From assembly GCA_030220185.1 (NCBI GenBank), contig JASPKZ010009948.1, forward strand, positions 1 through 64,000: a stretch of DNA of 64,000 nt. Reading direction: 5' to 3'. Under the pieces are notes generated by a model, which was given only the letters and a program-made list of their open reading frames with translations, did no database searches and was not told the origin of the DNA. Below are positions 46,521-58,163 of this stretch, piece after piece. This DNA is from Diploptera punctata (lineage: Eukaryota > Arthropoda > Insecta > Blattodea > Blaberidae). The position numbers and the translations under genes were made by a program. The number at the start of each line of letters is the position of its first letter. The stretch's first letter is position 1.

Positions 46521-48555
46521 GGAATGTCAGACCCTAACTGTTAAATTATTTTACCAAATATAAGTATCAAATAAAAAAACCTGGCATACTTATTTTATTC
46601 TTATGATCTACTTTCTTGATCACGAAAACATGTAATAGCAATTGAACATTTTATATAATTTGAAAACTTTTTTCTGAAAAAAAAAGTAATTTGGCATGTA
46701 CAGTATGTACACCATTTCCTATAAAAAGCCTCAATTCTGGATCCTCAATGTTAAAGGACATCTATAAGAGTATGACAAAATTCCATTAATAATAATAATA
46801 ATTATTATTATTACTATTATTATTTTTATTATACTGTAATGATAATAATAAATATTTTACGAGAGGCTCCGCTGTAAAGAATTCTGATTCAAGAATAAAA
46901 CAAGAGAATTGCGTGAGCTGTTAACTTAGAAAATATCGATAGTATTATGAATAATAAATGCTATGTTATGGCATGTCTGAGACAAGTAAAAACTGACCTA
47001 TCCGTCTCGAAGCAGGTTAAATCTATAAATCTACAATATCTCATTTATTCTATAGGTCATGCTAGAATTAAATGTATTGTTTCCTGTAGCCATCATTATA
47101 AGGTATATTTATTGAGTATAATATCGTCACTATAAATGTAATAGATTATGTATTAGTAATTATTGCTAATTTAAAGAACTCTTCAGTGATCTATTCACTT
47201 AATAATTAATTTAGCGAAGATTGTTTTTCACATAAATCAAATTAAATTTCGGTTAGGTTTAAGAACGAATAATGTTGTTTGGTTTGAGACCATTTAGCGA
47301 ATTTTGAAGGACATATTAAATATGTACTTATGAAAAGATTATCTAGAGGCTGCAATTGTTTTCTCTCATCGGAACCTAGTATAGGCTATAAGATTTAATT
47401 ATCAAACGAAATGCACATTGTATAAATCAATAAAATTGGATGGATATCCAACATTTGAAAATTGCACTAGTGCTCCCACTTCTCTTTTATCACAATAAAT
47501 TTACATAAAAACGATTTAATTGAAAAAGGAAAATATATACATTACATAAATCAATAAAATCGGAAAATAATTTGAACTTGATAAGATATTAATTTACACA
47601 GTTCCTCTGCATGAAGCACGTAAATCGATTTTCACTAATTTTCAATGTTGTGTGTTCATCATCATCTCATCCCTGGTACTATAGCACCATGTGGCCCTTA
47701 GCCTTCTTTAGATGTTGTTGAGAAGACATCTTCTTACCATAACATTCACACTGGGTACACAAGAATAACAGTCTGAACAATCCGACTTCATAGCACTTCC
47801 TCTCATTTTACTAATTTCACAGTAGCTCTGCCCGCTCCTGGACTTTCCTTCCTCAAGATATCAGGGGTTGTCGCACACTTATATATTTACCTTTTGTCAA
47901 GTTATTAATTTTTCTCGAGAGTTAAATTTATTTTATGTCATTAATAGTTTTTTCTCATTTTTCTATCTTGTACGTTTTACATTTCATTTGTTATATCTAC
48001 ATTAAATCAAACAATTTTTTAAATAATAATTACATTTTGGAGATACCATGTAATATTTATTTTTACTGTAATTAGATCTAAGAACCTTTCTGAATTATTG
48101 TAACCAGGTTGAGTGGTAGACAAACCTAAAGGCCCTTAAATAAGGATATTATTATTACTTAAAGCCATAGTTTCCCTAACACCTTGATGTAATTTAACAA
48201 ACGATCCTTCATCCCATTGTTATTTTACCAATTATTTCCCTTTCTAGTTTTCATATTTTTACTGTTCTGACATCGCTCATTCACACCATATGACCAGACA
48301 TTTCCAATCTTTTATTTTTTGTAAATTTAATATTTAATTATTTTATAATTTGTACACTTCACAGTTGTAACATACTGGTATTTATCCATATTCCATTTTC
48401 ATTAATACGTTCAAAAACGTTGTCTATGGCTATTTCTTTTAGGTAACTTGGATAGTGACCAAAATAAGATGTGAAAGGCAAAAACAAAGATATTATAAGA
48501 ACTTTAAATGCCATCAGTCTTTTTTTCCTGAATACTATATTAAATTTGAAATCCT
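46521..48555. other. No gene recognised
   Basis: A small AAT/ATT palindrome lies at 46,785-46,850. C/T-rich text at 47,660-47,890 has a LINE-like feel (CCATGTGGCCCTTAGCC) but no translatable motif. Confidence 0.4.
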
Positions 48556-49745
48556 TTCTATGATTACATACGGAGACTTCGGTGGACAGGACATGTGGCA
48601 CGAATGGAGAATGAAAGAGAAGCATGGGAGATAATCATCATCAACAACAAGGATTAGGCCCAATGGCGTGTTCCGATCTCATTATAGGTCGAATTGGTCC
48701 TTCCATCTCTTCAATGGTCTTCCCAACATTCTTCTTCCTTTTGGTTTATAATTATATATTCTTCTTGGTATGCGCTCATCATTCATTCGTAATACGTGCT
48801 GAAGGTAAGTATTTTGATAATATTTTATTCTTTCACAGAGATTAAATATGTTAATTTCTGTTCTTATATCTTCGTTTTTCTTTTTATCGGTCCTTTGGTA
48901 TCCTGCTATTGCTCTCAACATCTTCATTTCAGCAGCCTCTATTTGTTTACTATCTGCCTTTGTTAATGTCCAGGTTTCACATCCATAAATAAGATATGGA
49001 ACTGCCAATACTTTGTAAAACTTCAAAATAGTTTATTTTCTAATCTTATTCAATAAAGTGCGTTTAATTGTGCCACATAGATAATTGAATCGTTGTATTT
49101 TAGTGTGTTTATCTAAATTTCTGTCATTACCTAAATGACATCCCAAATAATTAAAATTCTGAACTTGTTCTATAATTACATTGTTTATCATTATTTTTTC
49201 TCTTACTGCACAATTTCCTTTCAGAGCTAATACTTTTGTTTTAGATGTAGATATTCTTGAATTGTATATTAGAGAGATATTATTTAAAGTATAAAGGAAT
49301 TGTTGTAATGCATTTTCTGATGCTGTCATTATTACTTGGTCGTCTGCAAAAAGCAGAGTTGTCAATACACTATTTATATTAATTTGTTCTTGCCATTCAT
49401 TTATGAGATGGTCCAAGTATAAATTAAATAACACTGGTGAAAACGGACACCTTTGTCTTACTCCCTGGTTTATTTCTGTTTTTTGTTTAGTAATTTTATT
49501 TCCGCAGTCTATTTTAAAATTTGTTTCTATAGCATGGGAGATTCATGTAGGAAAATCAGAACGAAAACGCCAAGTTGGTAGACCAAAAATGAGGTAGAAG
49601 AATAACATTAATCATGGTTTGAGGAAGTAGATTATACAGAAGATGATTGGAAAACTTTAGCTCAGGATAGGGATGTACGGAGAGCTTGTGTCCGCGCGGA
49701 GATGAACCTACGTGTTCGACAGTACCAGTTAGTTAGTTAGTTCTA
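48556..49745 (+). mobile_element. LINE family A fragment, split by another LINE
   Basis: The left piece (48,556-48,632) encodes RRWTGHVARMENEREAW. The right piece (49,531-49,745) continues EIHVGKSERKRQVGRPKMR and ends ACVRAEMNLRVRQ with tail (GTTA)n. Joining them at AGCATGGGAGAT restores the family A frame exactly, so this was one copy before the insertion. Confidence 0.92.
48633..49530 (-). mobile_element. LINE inserted in LINE family A, 12-bp duplication
   Basis: An 898-bp 5'-truncated minus-strand LINE flanked by AGCATGGGAGAT at 48,621-48,632 and 49,531-49,542. It starts in RT motif B (INQGVRQRCPFSPVLFNLYL) and has LLFADDQVIM (FADD), NFNYLGCHLGNDRN, LIYGCETWTLTKADSKQIEA and VLRMNDERIPRRIYN with GRPLKRW. 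The 3' tail is TTGTTGTTGATGATGATT. One frameshift near 49,030. Confidence 0.93.
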
Positions 49746-49967
49746 AGACTACGGAAGTATTTATTTTCAACAAACACAGTTTTGTTTTATTTCAGAGGTA
49801 ACATAATGTTTAGTGTTAATTTCTGATCCACGATTAGTAAACTACGAACGCTCTCATATTTATATGACGCATTTTCGAAATGTACTGTGTATTATTCTTT
49901 GGAAATATTTGAATTGCACTAAAGATTTTAAGAAATTTTACAAAGATATAATGATATACATAATACT

Positions 49968-51292
49968 TACTTACTTTACTTTTGAGGGCCTCTCCACTTT
50001 TCAGCGGTTACCCTGTATTCCCATTCGCCATTCTTGCCGATCACGCCATTCATCCTCCTCCAGACCTCGGTCGTTCATCAATCTATGGATCTCTCCTCTC
50101 CAAGTTGTTCTTGGCCTGCCCCGTTTCCTTCTTCCAAAAGAGTTTTGGGCCACCTATCATCCTCCATTCTCCTGACATGGCCATACCACTGAAGAGCTCG
50201 TCTTTCGATTCTTTCCACCACCGTCTCCTCCATATCCATCATCTGCCTCACTTCTTCATTTCTTCTTCTTTCCAACCTGGACACCCTGGCACTGCGTCTT
50301 ATTCCATCCATCTCCACTGCCAAGATCTTAGTTTTTTGTCCCTCTACCAAAGTCCATCCCTCAGCACCATAAGTCATTATGCTTTCCATAACAGACTTCA
50401 AAATCCTCTTCTTCGTGTGGTTTGACATGATCCTACTCCACAGTACTCCATTCAACATTTGTAAGGCTCTTCGTGCTTGTACTAACCTGCTATCTACTTC
50501 AGCTTTACAACTCCCTGATTCATCAATAAGTGATCCAAAATATTTAAAATTTTTAACAGCTCTAATAATTCCTTGGGATAGGGATATATCTCGTCCACTT
50601 CCTCATACTACAAAATATTCAGTTTTTTCCATGTTTACTCTTAATCCTCCTATTTGAAAAGCATTTAGAAGTTTTCTCATCATGTATTTCACATCCTCAC
50701 GACTCTGAGCTATCAACACTTGATCGTCTGCAAATAATAAGGAATGTATTGTGCCACCTTGGACTGGTACTCCCATGCCTCCACGATATCGATTCCACTG
50801 CTCCAATATATGCTGGATGTATATTTTGAACAGAGTAGGGGACATACTACAGCCCTGTCTCAGGCCTTTAGTAGTTCTGAATGGAGAGGATATCATCTTA
50901 CCCACTTTAACCGTGAAATCGTTAATAAATCGATACCAACATCAACCATTGCATCCCAAAGTTGGTTGATTGGCACTGAGTCATAGGCCTTTTCTAAATC
51001 AACAAATATCAAATGAATTTCCTGGCCCTTAGCATGTGATTTTTCTGTTATCTGTCTCAGACTAAAAATGTGATTCATGCATGATTTCCCTCTGGTAAAT
51101 CCTGCTTGGTCTTCCAACATTCTTCCTTCGATAGTGTGTTCAAGTCTGTTTGTGATGATACTGCTAAAAATTCTACTCATGGATGACATAACACTGATTC
51201 CTCTGTAATTTCCAGGGTCTTTACGATTACCCTTTTTATGAATAGATGTTATATATGACATACACCAATCCTTTGGAGTATATGGACAATAT
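49968..51292 (-). mobile_element. LINE family D, 14-bp duplication, near an M13 exon
   Basis: ATATACATAATACT flanks both sides (49,954-49,967 and 51,293-51,306). The 5'-truncated minus-strand copy covers RT motifs: MSYITSIHKKGNRKDPGNYR, EIHLIFVDLEKAYDSVP (catalytic D), KGLRQGCSMSPTLFKIYIQ and LLFADDQVLIAQS (FADD), then MTYGAEGWTLVEGQKTK and LQWYGHVRRMEDDRWPK. The 3' tail is (AAGT)n. Frameshifts lie near 50,900, 50,600 and 50,460. Confidence 0.93.
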
Positions 51293-51430
51293 ATATACAT
51301 AATACTACTTACCAAAATGTAGATAACCAGTTCAGGTAATTTTAGTTACGTATTTGTCCAAGAACTTGTATTTCAACAAAGTACTTTCACACAGCCGTAG
51401 GATGTAATTGAATTTTCTCTTGTATTTCAG

Positions 51431-51689
51431 ACGAGTTGGATAGACAAGGGTTGGAGCCAATGTTCCAGTTTTTGCAGGACGTGGGTATGAATCCCCTACC
51501 AAAACTACCATCAAATACTCCCGGGTCGGATGTAGAGGAACCATTCAACTGGCTACCGATAGCAGTCAAGACCAAACGCAGGATATTCCAGGACTTGTTT
51601 GTGGGATTCGCTGTGTATCCTCAGGATACCAACAGGAGTGTGTATAGAATGAAATTAGGCACGCCGGACGTCCGTTCTCCTCTACCTGG
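51431..51689 (+). CDS. M13 metallopeptidase exon: GLEPMFQFLQDVG segment
   Basis: The exon runs from TTGTATTTCAG to CCTGG|GTAATT, 259 bases, taking one base in and passing two on. It encodes DELDRQGLEPMFQFLQDVG, then MNPLPKLPSNTPGSDVEEPF, NWLPIAVKTKRRIFQDLFVG, FAVYPQDTNRSVYRMKLGTP and DVRSPLPG. GxxPMxxxLxxxG and LFVGFxVxxDxxNxSVYxxxLGxP follow the M13 order upstream of the LPSRDYY-type block. No following exon was found, so the catalytic HExxH/ExxxD region must lie beyond the window or be missing. Confidence 0.94.
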
Positions 51690-51903
51690 GTAATTATCAT
51701 AACCCATACCATACACAGCAGTCCTCTCTATACACATCACTTGAGGTTCCGTGTTAATTATAAATACATCACATTATTGCAATATATTCCGCTGAGTCCA
51801 AAACCTTAAGCACACATATTCAAATTGAAAAAAAAACAAGTTTAAAGTAAAATATATATACAGCGTAAGCAAAAATGTGTGGGACTAGTTTTCGTATTTA
51901 CTA

Positions 51904-52604
51904 TGACTATTTAACTCATGCCCCAAATGGGAGTCAATGACCAATCACATTTCAATGATTTTTGATTTACAACCAATCACAGTCGTGTTTCGCCTAAAAT
52001 TTACCAACTGAAGTTTATCATGATAAAGAAAGCACCTCCTTTTTAACATTCTGAATAGGTCATAGCATTATTTTTCTGTGATTGACTCTCTAAGAAATAC
52101 GGCTACCAGATTGTATGTATAGTGCATGAATGTTAACACGTAGCGCATACGAGAGATAATATAAAAACATTTGTAACAATTGATTATACCACAAAAAACA
52201 ATGTTTGCACTCTCTTAAACGAATTATTTTCCAGGAAATTACGTTGCACAAAAATATAATTGACATATTTACATCATAGGACATCATATATTAATTAATA
52301 CCTATAAGGTTGGTTATAAATTTCTCCACTAGAGTGCATTCTTACAACATTGCGATCTTTTGGCAATAAATATTATTATGATCTGGTTGCAGTGATCGAA
52401 CAAAAGAAGCAAATGGAGCGTACCAATCGTTTCTCGTTTGTTTTCAAACATAGCTGTTTACATTAAATATATAAATATTTTAAAATAACTAAATTTTAAT
52501 AATAATTTGTGAGTATACAGCTTAATTTTATTCGTTAAATAGTCCTAACAAATGCCACTCTTGATATCCAAATAATTTGGAAATCACTCGTGGCATTACT
52601 TATG
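51904..52604 (+). repeat. 700-bp unclassified repeat, copy 1
   Basis: It begins TGACTATTTAACTCATGCCC and ends GTGGCATTACTTATGA. The same order is repeated at 63,276-63,991. The right end is a hairpin whose arms are AAATGCCACTCTTGATATCC and its complement. No ORF and no obvious left-end partner. It is probably a non-autonomous mobile element. Confidence 0.75.
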
Positions 52605-52896
52605 AAAACACTGAAGAAAAACATTAATCAACATTGTATAGAAAAAATCTCAAAGTTTAATAATAATACAAATATTTATCTCGGGCTGTTGCTATTCAGA
52701 CTTATATTCGGGAATTCTCAGATTCAAATCTCAGTATCGACCAATTTTACTGAGGTTGCCTCATCGTATTCTGTAGTCGTCAAGACAAATTTTGGGTTAG
52801 AATTTCATGACCTAGTCCCACTTCATCGCTAATACCATTCCAATCTATACAAGTTTTCAAGAAGCATTGTTGATCACCGTTGAGCTAACTATTTAA

Positions 52897-53407
52897 GTTA
52901 AATTGTACAAACATATAATGACTCTGTCGTTCCGAGCTACAGTTTTGAAATATCGAGGCCTTTCGGACTGTTGTCCATTTTCAGAGTTCATTAATAATGA
53001 CGACTTTGAAGAACGCAGTAGTTGGACGACACTCAAAAAAGTACTCCGCAGCTTCATTCAGGTGCGTTTGCACAATTTCGTAATATCATTAAAATCAAAT
53101 CAGTGACCTAAAAAAACACATCACGCAATAGAAACACATTACAAATGTAATTTTGTTAAGATGTCTTCCGGGCTGAATGGTCATGGGTCCAGTTGTTTAA
53201 ACTCGTCTACCCTTCCAGGAGATTTTGGATGGTCTCTGTGAACTCCTCAACTTTCGGTTGCACTTCACAGAGAGCATCCAGAATCTCCTGAATTTGTCTG
53301 CCGCAGTAATAGATGAAACGTCGAGTTTAAACAAAACTGAACCACGGCCAATCAGCCCGGAAGACGAACTTAACAAGAGTCAAGACACAGTCCGTGAAAG
53401 CGAATAA
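52897..53407. mobile_element. Palindromic Penelope-like debris that mimics exons
   Basis: 53,165-53,368 is an imperfect palindrome: CTTCCGGGCTGAATGG pairs with CCAATCAGCCCGGAAG, GTTTAAACTCG with CGAGTTTAAAC, and GGAGATTTTGGATGGTCTCT with AGAGAGCATCCAGAATCTCC. The minus strand at 52,984-52,963 has CTGAAAA, a TGGAC/GTCCG stem and GAAAG, a damaged hammerhead-like core. Two open frames here (ending LKKVLRSFIQ at a GTGCGT donor, and starting EILDGLCELL after TTCCAG) join in phase, but the palindrome argues against real exons. Confidence 0.45.
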
Positions 53408-53544
53408 AGTCTACACTATATTTTTATATTACTATTATTTGATTATATTTACGTATGATAACTTATATCCCATATGTCACTAGTGGAGATGTGGGTACTT
53501 CTCCAGCAGAAGTTTCGTAACCAAGCTTAATTTAGGCACACTTA

Positions 53545-53850
53545 TTTTCCTAGAGATGTCAGTGAGTGACATGTAGTCAGCACATCGCCTCAATGAGATA
53601 TCTAGTAGGCAACTAAGGGATTAGTTGAATGGGAAGGCCGGTTAAATTTTGCTCAGAGGTACTTGACGTTGTTTCACGAGCCCGAAAATCTTCAGACTCG
53701 GGACTCATGGCTTAAATTTCCTCCCGAACGAAATGATCCTTGGATTTTTGTGTCCTAAAAATCGATCGAATCTGGCCGGGTTTAAACCTGCGATCCTCGG
53801 GACTAGGGAAAAGGGACATAAACACTAAACTATCTTAACCGACATTTTAT
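53545..53850 (-). repeat. tRNA-derived SINE, type 3, inverted copy
   Basis: The body has GAGCCCGAAAATCTTCAGAC and GACATGTAGTCAGCACATCG. The head on the right has CCGGGTTTAAACCTGCGAT. It is a complement of the copy at 21,492. Confidence 0.8.
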
Positions 53851-55260
53851 ATAATTCATCTTCTATAAATCTATCAATAATGGTAATATGCCCTTGAACG
53901 TTTTAGATCAAATCCAAGTTCAAATGGTGAAAAATTTCCTGGATCTTCAAAATTAAAAATTCTATATGGCGTTAGATGTTAAAGAGCCTATAAATAAGAA
54001 TAGAACATTTTATATACATTGAATATCAGAGCCACGGTCATGCGATATAAGTGCAGGTAATCGTCCAGTTTAAGCCATAAAAGGCTAATATGTGCACTAT
54101 ATTGATTCGGTGGCAATATCATTACGGAGCTCTGATAAATTATGTATCAAGTAGCTTACTTTTTTTTTCTTCTACGTACTATTACAAGGAAACTATACCA
54201 GGAGGTAAGGTGAGGTGACCTGCCTGGTCAATTGATGAACATGGACATGGCAGTTGATGTAATGCAAGAACTGGACTATCTCGTATACCGTATGATACGT
54301 GGTCCCCATATTAAAAGTTCGTTGTAAATTTTGTTACGTACGTAAACTATGAGATGTGAGTTTACATGTTTTTCTGTCATTAATGTCATCGTAATAATTA
54401 CGCAAATTAGTTCAATCCCTTCATGGTTATCGTATAATTAAAAAGCGTAAAAAAGAATAATTGTAAATTTAAACACCTGACTTGTTATAATTATTAAGTC
54501 GCACAATATTGCAAAAGTTACAAGCGGTTGAATATGAAGAGTCAGCTATTTAAACTAGGGGAAGGTTATCATTAAGGAATCTTACATTAATATTATTAAA
54601 AAACAGTTATAATAGTTTATAACCCAGGGCCCAAGCTATGAGCATGTGTTATGCTCATCAATTGTACCTGAACTAGAAAATAATAAAAACCATAATATTA
54701 ACAATAATAATAATGATAATAATAATAAAAATAACATACATAATAATAAACAATAATTATAATGAAAATAATAATCATGATATCAATTAAAGTAATTTTA
54801 ATACTGATTAGAAAGTGAAGATGATAACGATGATAATGATACAAGAATTAACAAACTAAATCACTCACTCGGACAGTAGAACCGCGCTCCATTACATGCC
54901 AAAACGGACAAAATCAAAGTAAATTTAACCTTCATGTGTTTGATTTCTGTCAATCTCTTTTATTCAATTGAAGGGACAGAAAAAAAATTATACCTGTATT
55001 TTTATTTTCATAAAGCAGGTTCTTTATAAAAATTACATAATATCACGCGCACTGTTACATATATCCGCAAATTAAATAACGCAAATTAATCAAATCTGAC
55101 GAAATGTACTTCTAAAAATCATTATATCTACTTCTAGGTTACAGAAATTATATTTTATATTTTTTCTCGAAAATATCTTATTAACATTCTCTCTTTTAAC
55201 GTTTACAATTTTTTTTTCGAAATATAATAAATATCACAGAATTCCCGAGAATTTCAGTCA
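53851..55260. other. No gene recognised; AAT-rich low complexity
   Basis: 54,680-54,850 is a degenerate AAT/ATG run. I looked for the next M13 exon here and found no convincing candidate. Confidence 0.45.
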
Positions 55261-55262
55261 TA

Positions 55263-56841
55263 CAGTGGTGGAAATTGGTATAAAGGCACTTGTTAGAAGT
55301 GTGAACACAAGTTTATTTACTCTTTCTTTGGCATTTTTCTATCTTAACTTAGGAAGTGATTGAGTATAAAACACACAAATAATGTCAAAATTAATTATCC
55401 ATTTCCGTCCAAAAAAGTACATGAAAACTGAAACCACTCTCAAATATGGGTGGAAATTAGTATAAAGACACTTTGTGTATTTCACAGATTAAACCAAAAA
55501 AGACTGAGTACAAAGTTTACAACAAAGTTATAAAAACTAGTTGAACCTCCATTGTTGTTAATTACTTAGAAGATTGTCTTTGGCATTGACTTGAAGTTTA
55601 TTTCATCCACTGAGATTGAGCCAACTCTTCCCGAATAACATTTTTCTGTTCAGTCACTGTCCCAAACTGCCGTCCATTGCGATGCACAGGCCTTGCCAGG
55701 ATCCCCCATTAGTTCTCAATCAGGTTTAAATCAGGACTTCTGACTGGCCACGTCAAAAGAGGTATTTATTTCTTCCTGAACTACTCCTTTGATTTCGCAG
55801 ACACGTGAATGGAAGCATTATCTTACTGAAAAATTAGATCTCCGCCAAATTCCTCATACATTCGTATCAATTCGGACCCCTGAAGCTCCTCAGTGTAGGA
55901 CCCAGAATTCATCTTGGTGCGTATCCATGCCAGTTTCGATCTTTCCTTTAAACCAGAATGCTGCCCAAATCATAACACCTCCACCACCGAAGTTTTTTAC
56001 TCATTCTAACTTGCTCTCCAGTACGGAGGTCATGCCTGTAAAACTGAAAGCCATAATGCCCGTCCAGATTAAACTTCTTCTTGTCACTGAATATTACTTT
56101 ATTCCATCCTGAGGACCAGGACATGTGTTCTTCAGCAAAAGTCATTCTAGCTGTCTTATTGCATTGTCCGGAGGTGCTTTACTAAGACTTTTTTTAATTT
56201 TAGGTTCTTGTCTTCTGACAGAATTTGTCTTACTCGTCTGGCTGTTAAAGACAACTTCAAATCAGCCTGGATTTGAGAAGAAAACACACTCTTACCTTTT
56301 GCTTTACGTAAAATGGCATGTTTAGTGCGCTCAGACAATTTTCTTGTCCGTCCATTCTTCCCGTTGTTTCTATATTGTGAGCCCAGTTTGACAAAAATAT
56401 CAATGACACATCTTGAACGTCCCAATTTCATAGTTATTTGTCGATTGGAAAGGCCCATCTACTTGAAGGCACTAACTCTTGCTTTCTCTTCATTTGATAG
56501 AGGCTTTTCACGCGGCATTGTACACACTACTGAGTTGTAACTGATAAACGATGCTCACAGACACGTTTTCTCCATGTAACAACAGTGTTTTGTTTACATT
56601 TATGTCTGTGTAAGAGCCAGAAGTTGACCTGGCTTTATACCGATTCCCACCCCTAGGACAGCGTTTTCTTAGTTTTTACATAATATTTACGTATATAAAA
56701 AAATACAAAATGTGGAGACCTGTATGAAATTATATCCTAGATAATTATATGTAATCTGTGACACATATACGGTATTTGCACAAATATTTCAGGTTGTTTT
56801 ACTACTAAAATGTAGTGCCTTTATACCAATTTCCTCCACTG
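55263..56841 (-). mobile_element. Tc1-like transposon, copy 2
   Basis: A 1,579-bp element with TA on both sides (55,261-55,262 and 56,842-56,843). The ends CAGTGGTGGAAATTGGTATA and its complement are slightly better preserved than in copy 1. Opposite orientation to copy 1, about 45 kb away. Confidence 0.93.
55530..56518 (-). pseudogene. Tc1-like transposase, broken, copy 2
   Basis: It starts MPREKPLSNEEKARVSAFK and has TAG at the same codon as copy 1, directly before MGLSNRQITMKLGRS. The helix-turn-helix and linker (SQIQADLKLSLTARRVRQIL) are open down to about 56,156. A shift leads to EEHMSWSSGWNKVIFSD (first catalytic D) and, later, FQ-stop-DNAS, where a TAA replaces the proline codon before the second catalytic D. 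SPDLNPIEN-like sequence can be traced near 55,720. Non-functional. Confidence 0.88.
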
Positions 56842-56925
56842 TATACTTACAAAAGTTCAGAATGGAATGCACGCGCATGGATTTAGAATAAATTAACTTA
56901 CCATCCCGGTCGCACGATTTTAAAT

Positions 56926-56929
<4 letters not shown>

Positions 56930-56956
<27 letters not shown>

Positions 56957-57655
56957 TGACATTTAACAATGAAGGCTAATTATGACAGGAAAAGAAAATA
57001 ATAAATGCCTGATTTGGGATTTGAAACCGAGGCACCTCTACGTTGGCGCTGTAACCAACTGAGCCATTAGGAATCCTAACACAAACATTTATTTTTCGTA
57101 TATATATAATTCTTAATTCATAAAAATCACCGGGATATCGGTCTAACTGCCAACTAGTGGCCACTATAACAAGTAGCATTTTAAAGACAATTTTACTTTA
57201 TAGTCGTAACGCTTGAGTTGTTAAAGTTTAGATATACAAGCGTTACTGCAAAAAATCTCTTTAAAATGCTACTTGTTATAATAGCCCCCAGATGGCAGCT
57301 GAACCGATATCTCGCTACCTCTTGTGAATTGAGAATTGTATATATACATACAAGAAAAATAAATGTTAGTGTTTGATTCATGAGTGGCAAAATAGGTTAG
57401 ATCGCTAACGTATATATACTTAGAAGTCACGGATTCAAATCCCTACTCAGGCATTTATTTATCTTTTCATATCATAATTGGCTTTTATAGTTAAATGTAA
57501 AAAAAATAGTTATAACATCTAAATATACAAGCGTTACTGCAATAAAATAAAAATTCTCTTTAAAATACTACTTGTTATAATAGTCCCTATATGACAGTTC
57601 GGCAGATATCGCGCCAGCTCTCGTGAATTGAGAATTATATATATATATTGTTTTT
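56930..57655. repeat. Composite of three SINE type 5 units with shared bodies
   Basis: An (AT)n tract at 56,930-56,956 is followed by a minus unit (56,990-57,195; AATAAATGCCTGATTTGGGA and a tRNA-like head), then a plus unit (57,230-57,475), then a partial plus unit (57,515-57,650). The bodies share ACAAGCGTTACTGCA and CTACTTGTTATAATAG. The first two form a 400-bp inverted pair. Confidence 0.7.
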
Positions 57656-58136
57656 GAAAGCATTTTCCTCATCCACCCTCGTTTCGGATCTCTGGTCGGG
57701 CCTACACATCAATCTGATGTACGTCAATCAGATGCATATCAACCTAATATTTGAGCAGAATACAAGTTACAGAAATGGAATACTTACGTGGAATGACACA
57801 CAAAACAAGGCGAGATACAATAAGAAACGACAAAATCAGGGATACATTAAATGTAGAAAAATTAATATTAGACATATAAAAAATAAACTAAAATTGTTTG
57901 GAACCTTAAAATAATGGATAAAGGAAGACCACCCTTAGACTGTTAAATCAGAAGACACAAAGAAAGCGACCACGAGGTAGACTACGAGAGAGATGTATTA
58001 ACCAAGTGAACAAACGTTTACAAGAAAGGGGACAAGTTTGGGAAGAACTAAAAAGAAGAAAAGCATGGAAAGATCGAGAAGGTTAGAGGCATATTTGGAA
58101 TCGACCTTCCGAAAGGAGGAGACGATAATATGATGA
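57656..58136 (+). mobile_element. LINE 3' fragment, family H
   Basis: In shifting frames: RRDTIRNDKIRDTLNVEK, KLKLFG, MDKGRPP, then QKRPRGRLRERCINQVNKRL, QERGQVWEELKRRKAWKDRE and NRPSERRR. GRPRxRWxDQV...DRDxWR...NRPSERR is a LINE C-terminus. It ends in a short GATGATAT tail that runs into an (AT)n tract (58,137-58,163). Confidence 0.8.
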
Positions 58137-58163
58137 TATATATATATATATATATATATATAT

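Noticed and set aside
52943..53061. M13 exon ending LKKVLRSFIQ at a GTGCGT donor
   Set aside because: All usable acceptors give a phase that does not join the two spare bases of the exon ending at 51,689. The opposite strand shows a hammerhead-like repeat core.
53219..53407. Terminal exon of the M13 gene (frame starting EILDGLCELL, ending at TAA)
   Set aside because: It lies inside an imperfect palindrome spanning 53,165-53,368, and its sequence does not follow the M13 order well. The phase match with the preceding frame has a one-in-three chance.
54033..54057. Short exon candidate between an AG and CAG|GTAATC
   Set aside because: It is in phase but encodes only about eight residues with no M13 resemblance.
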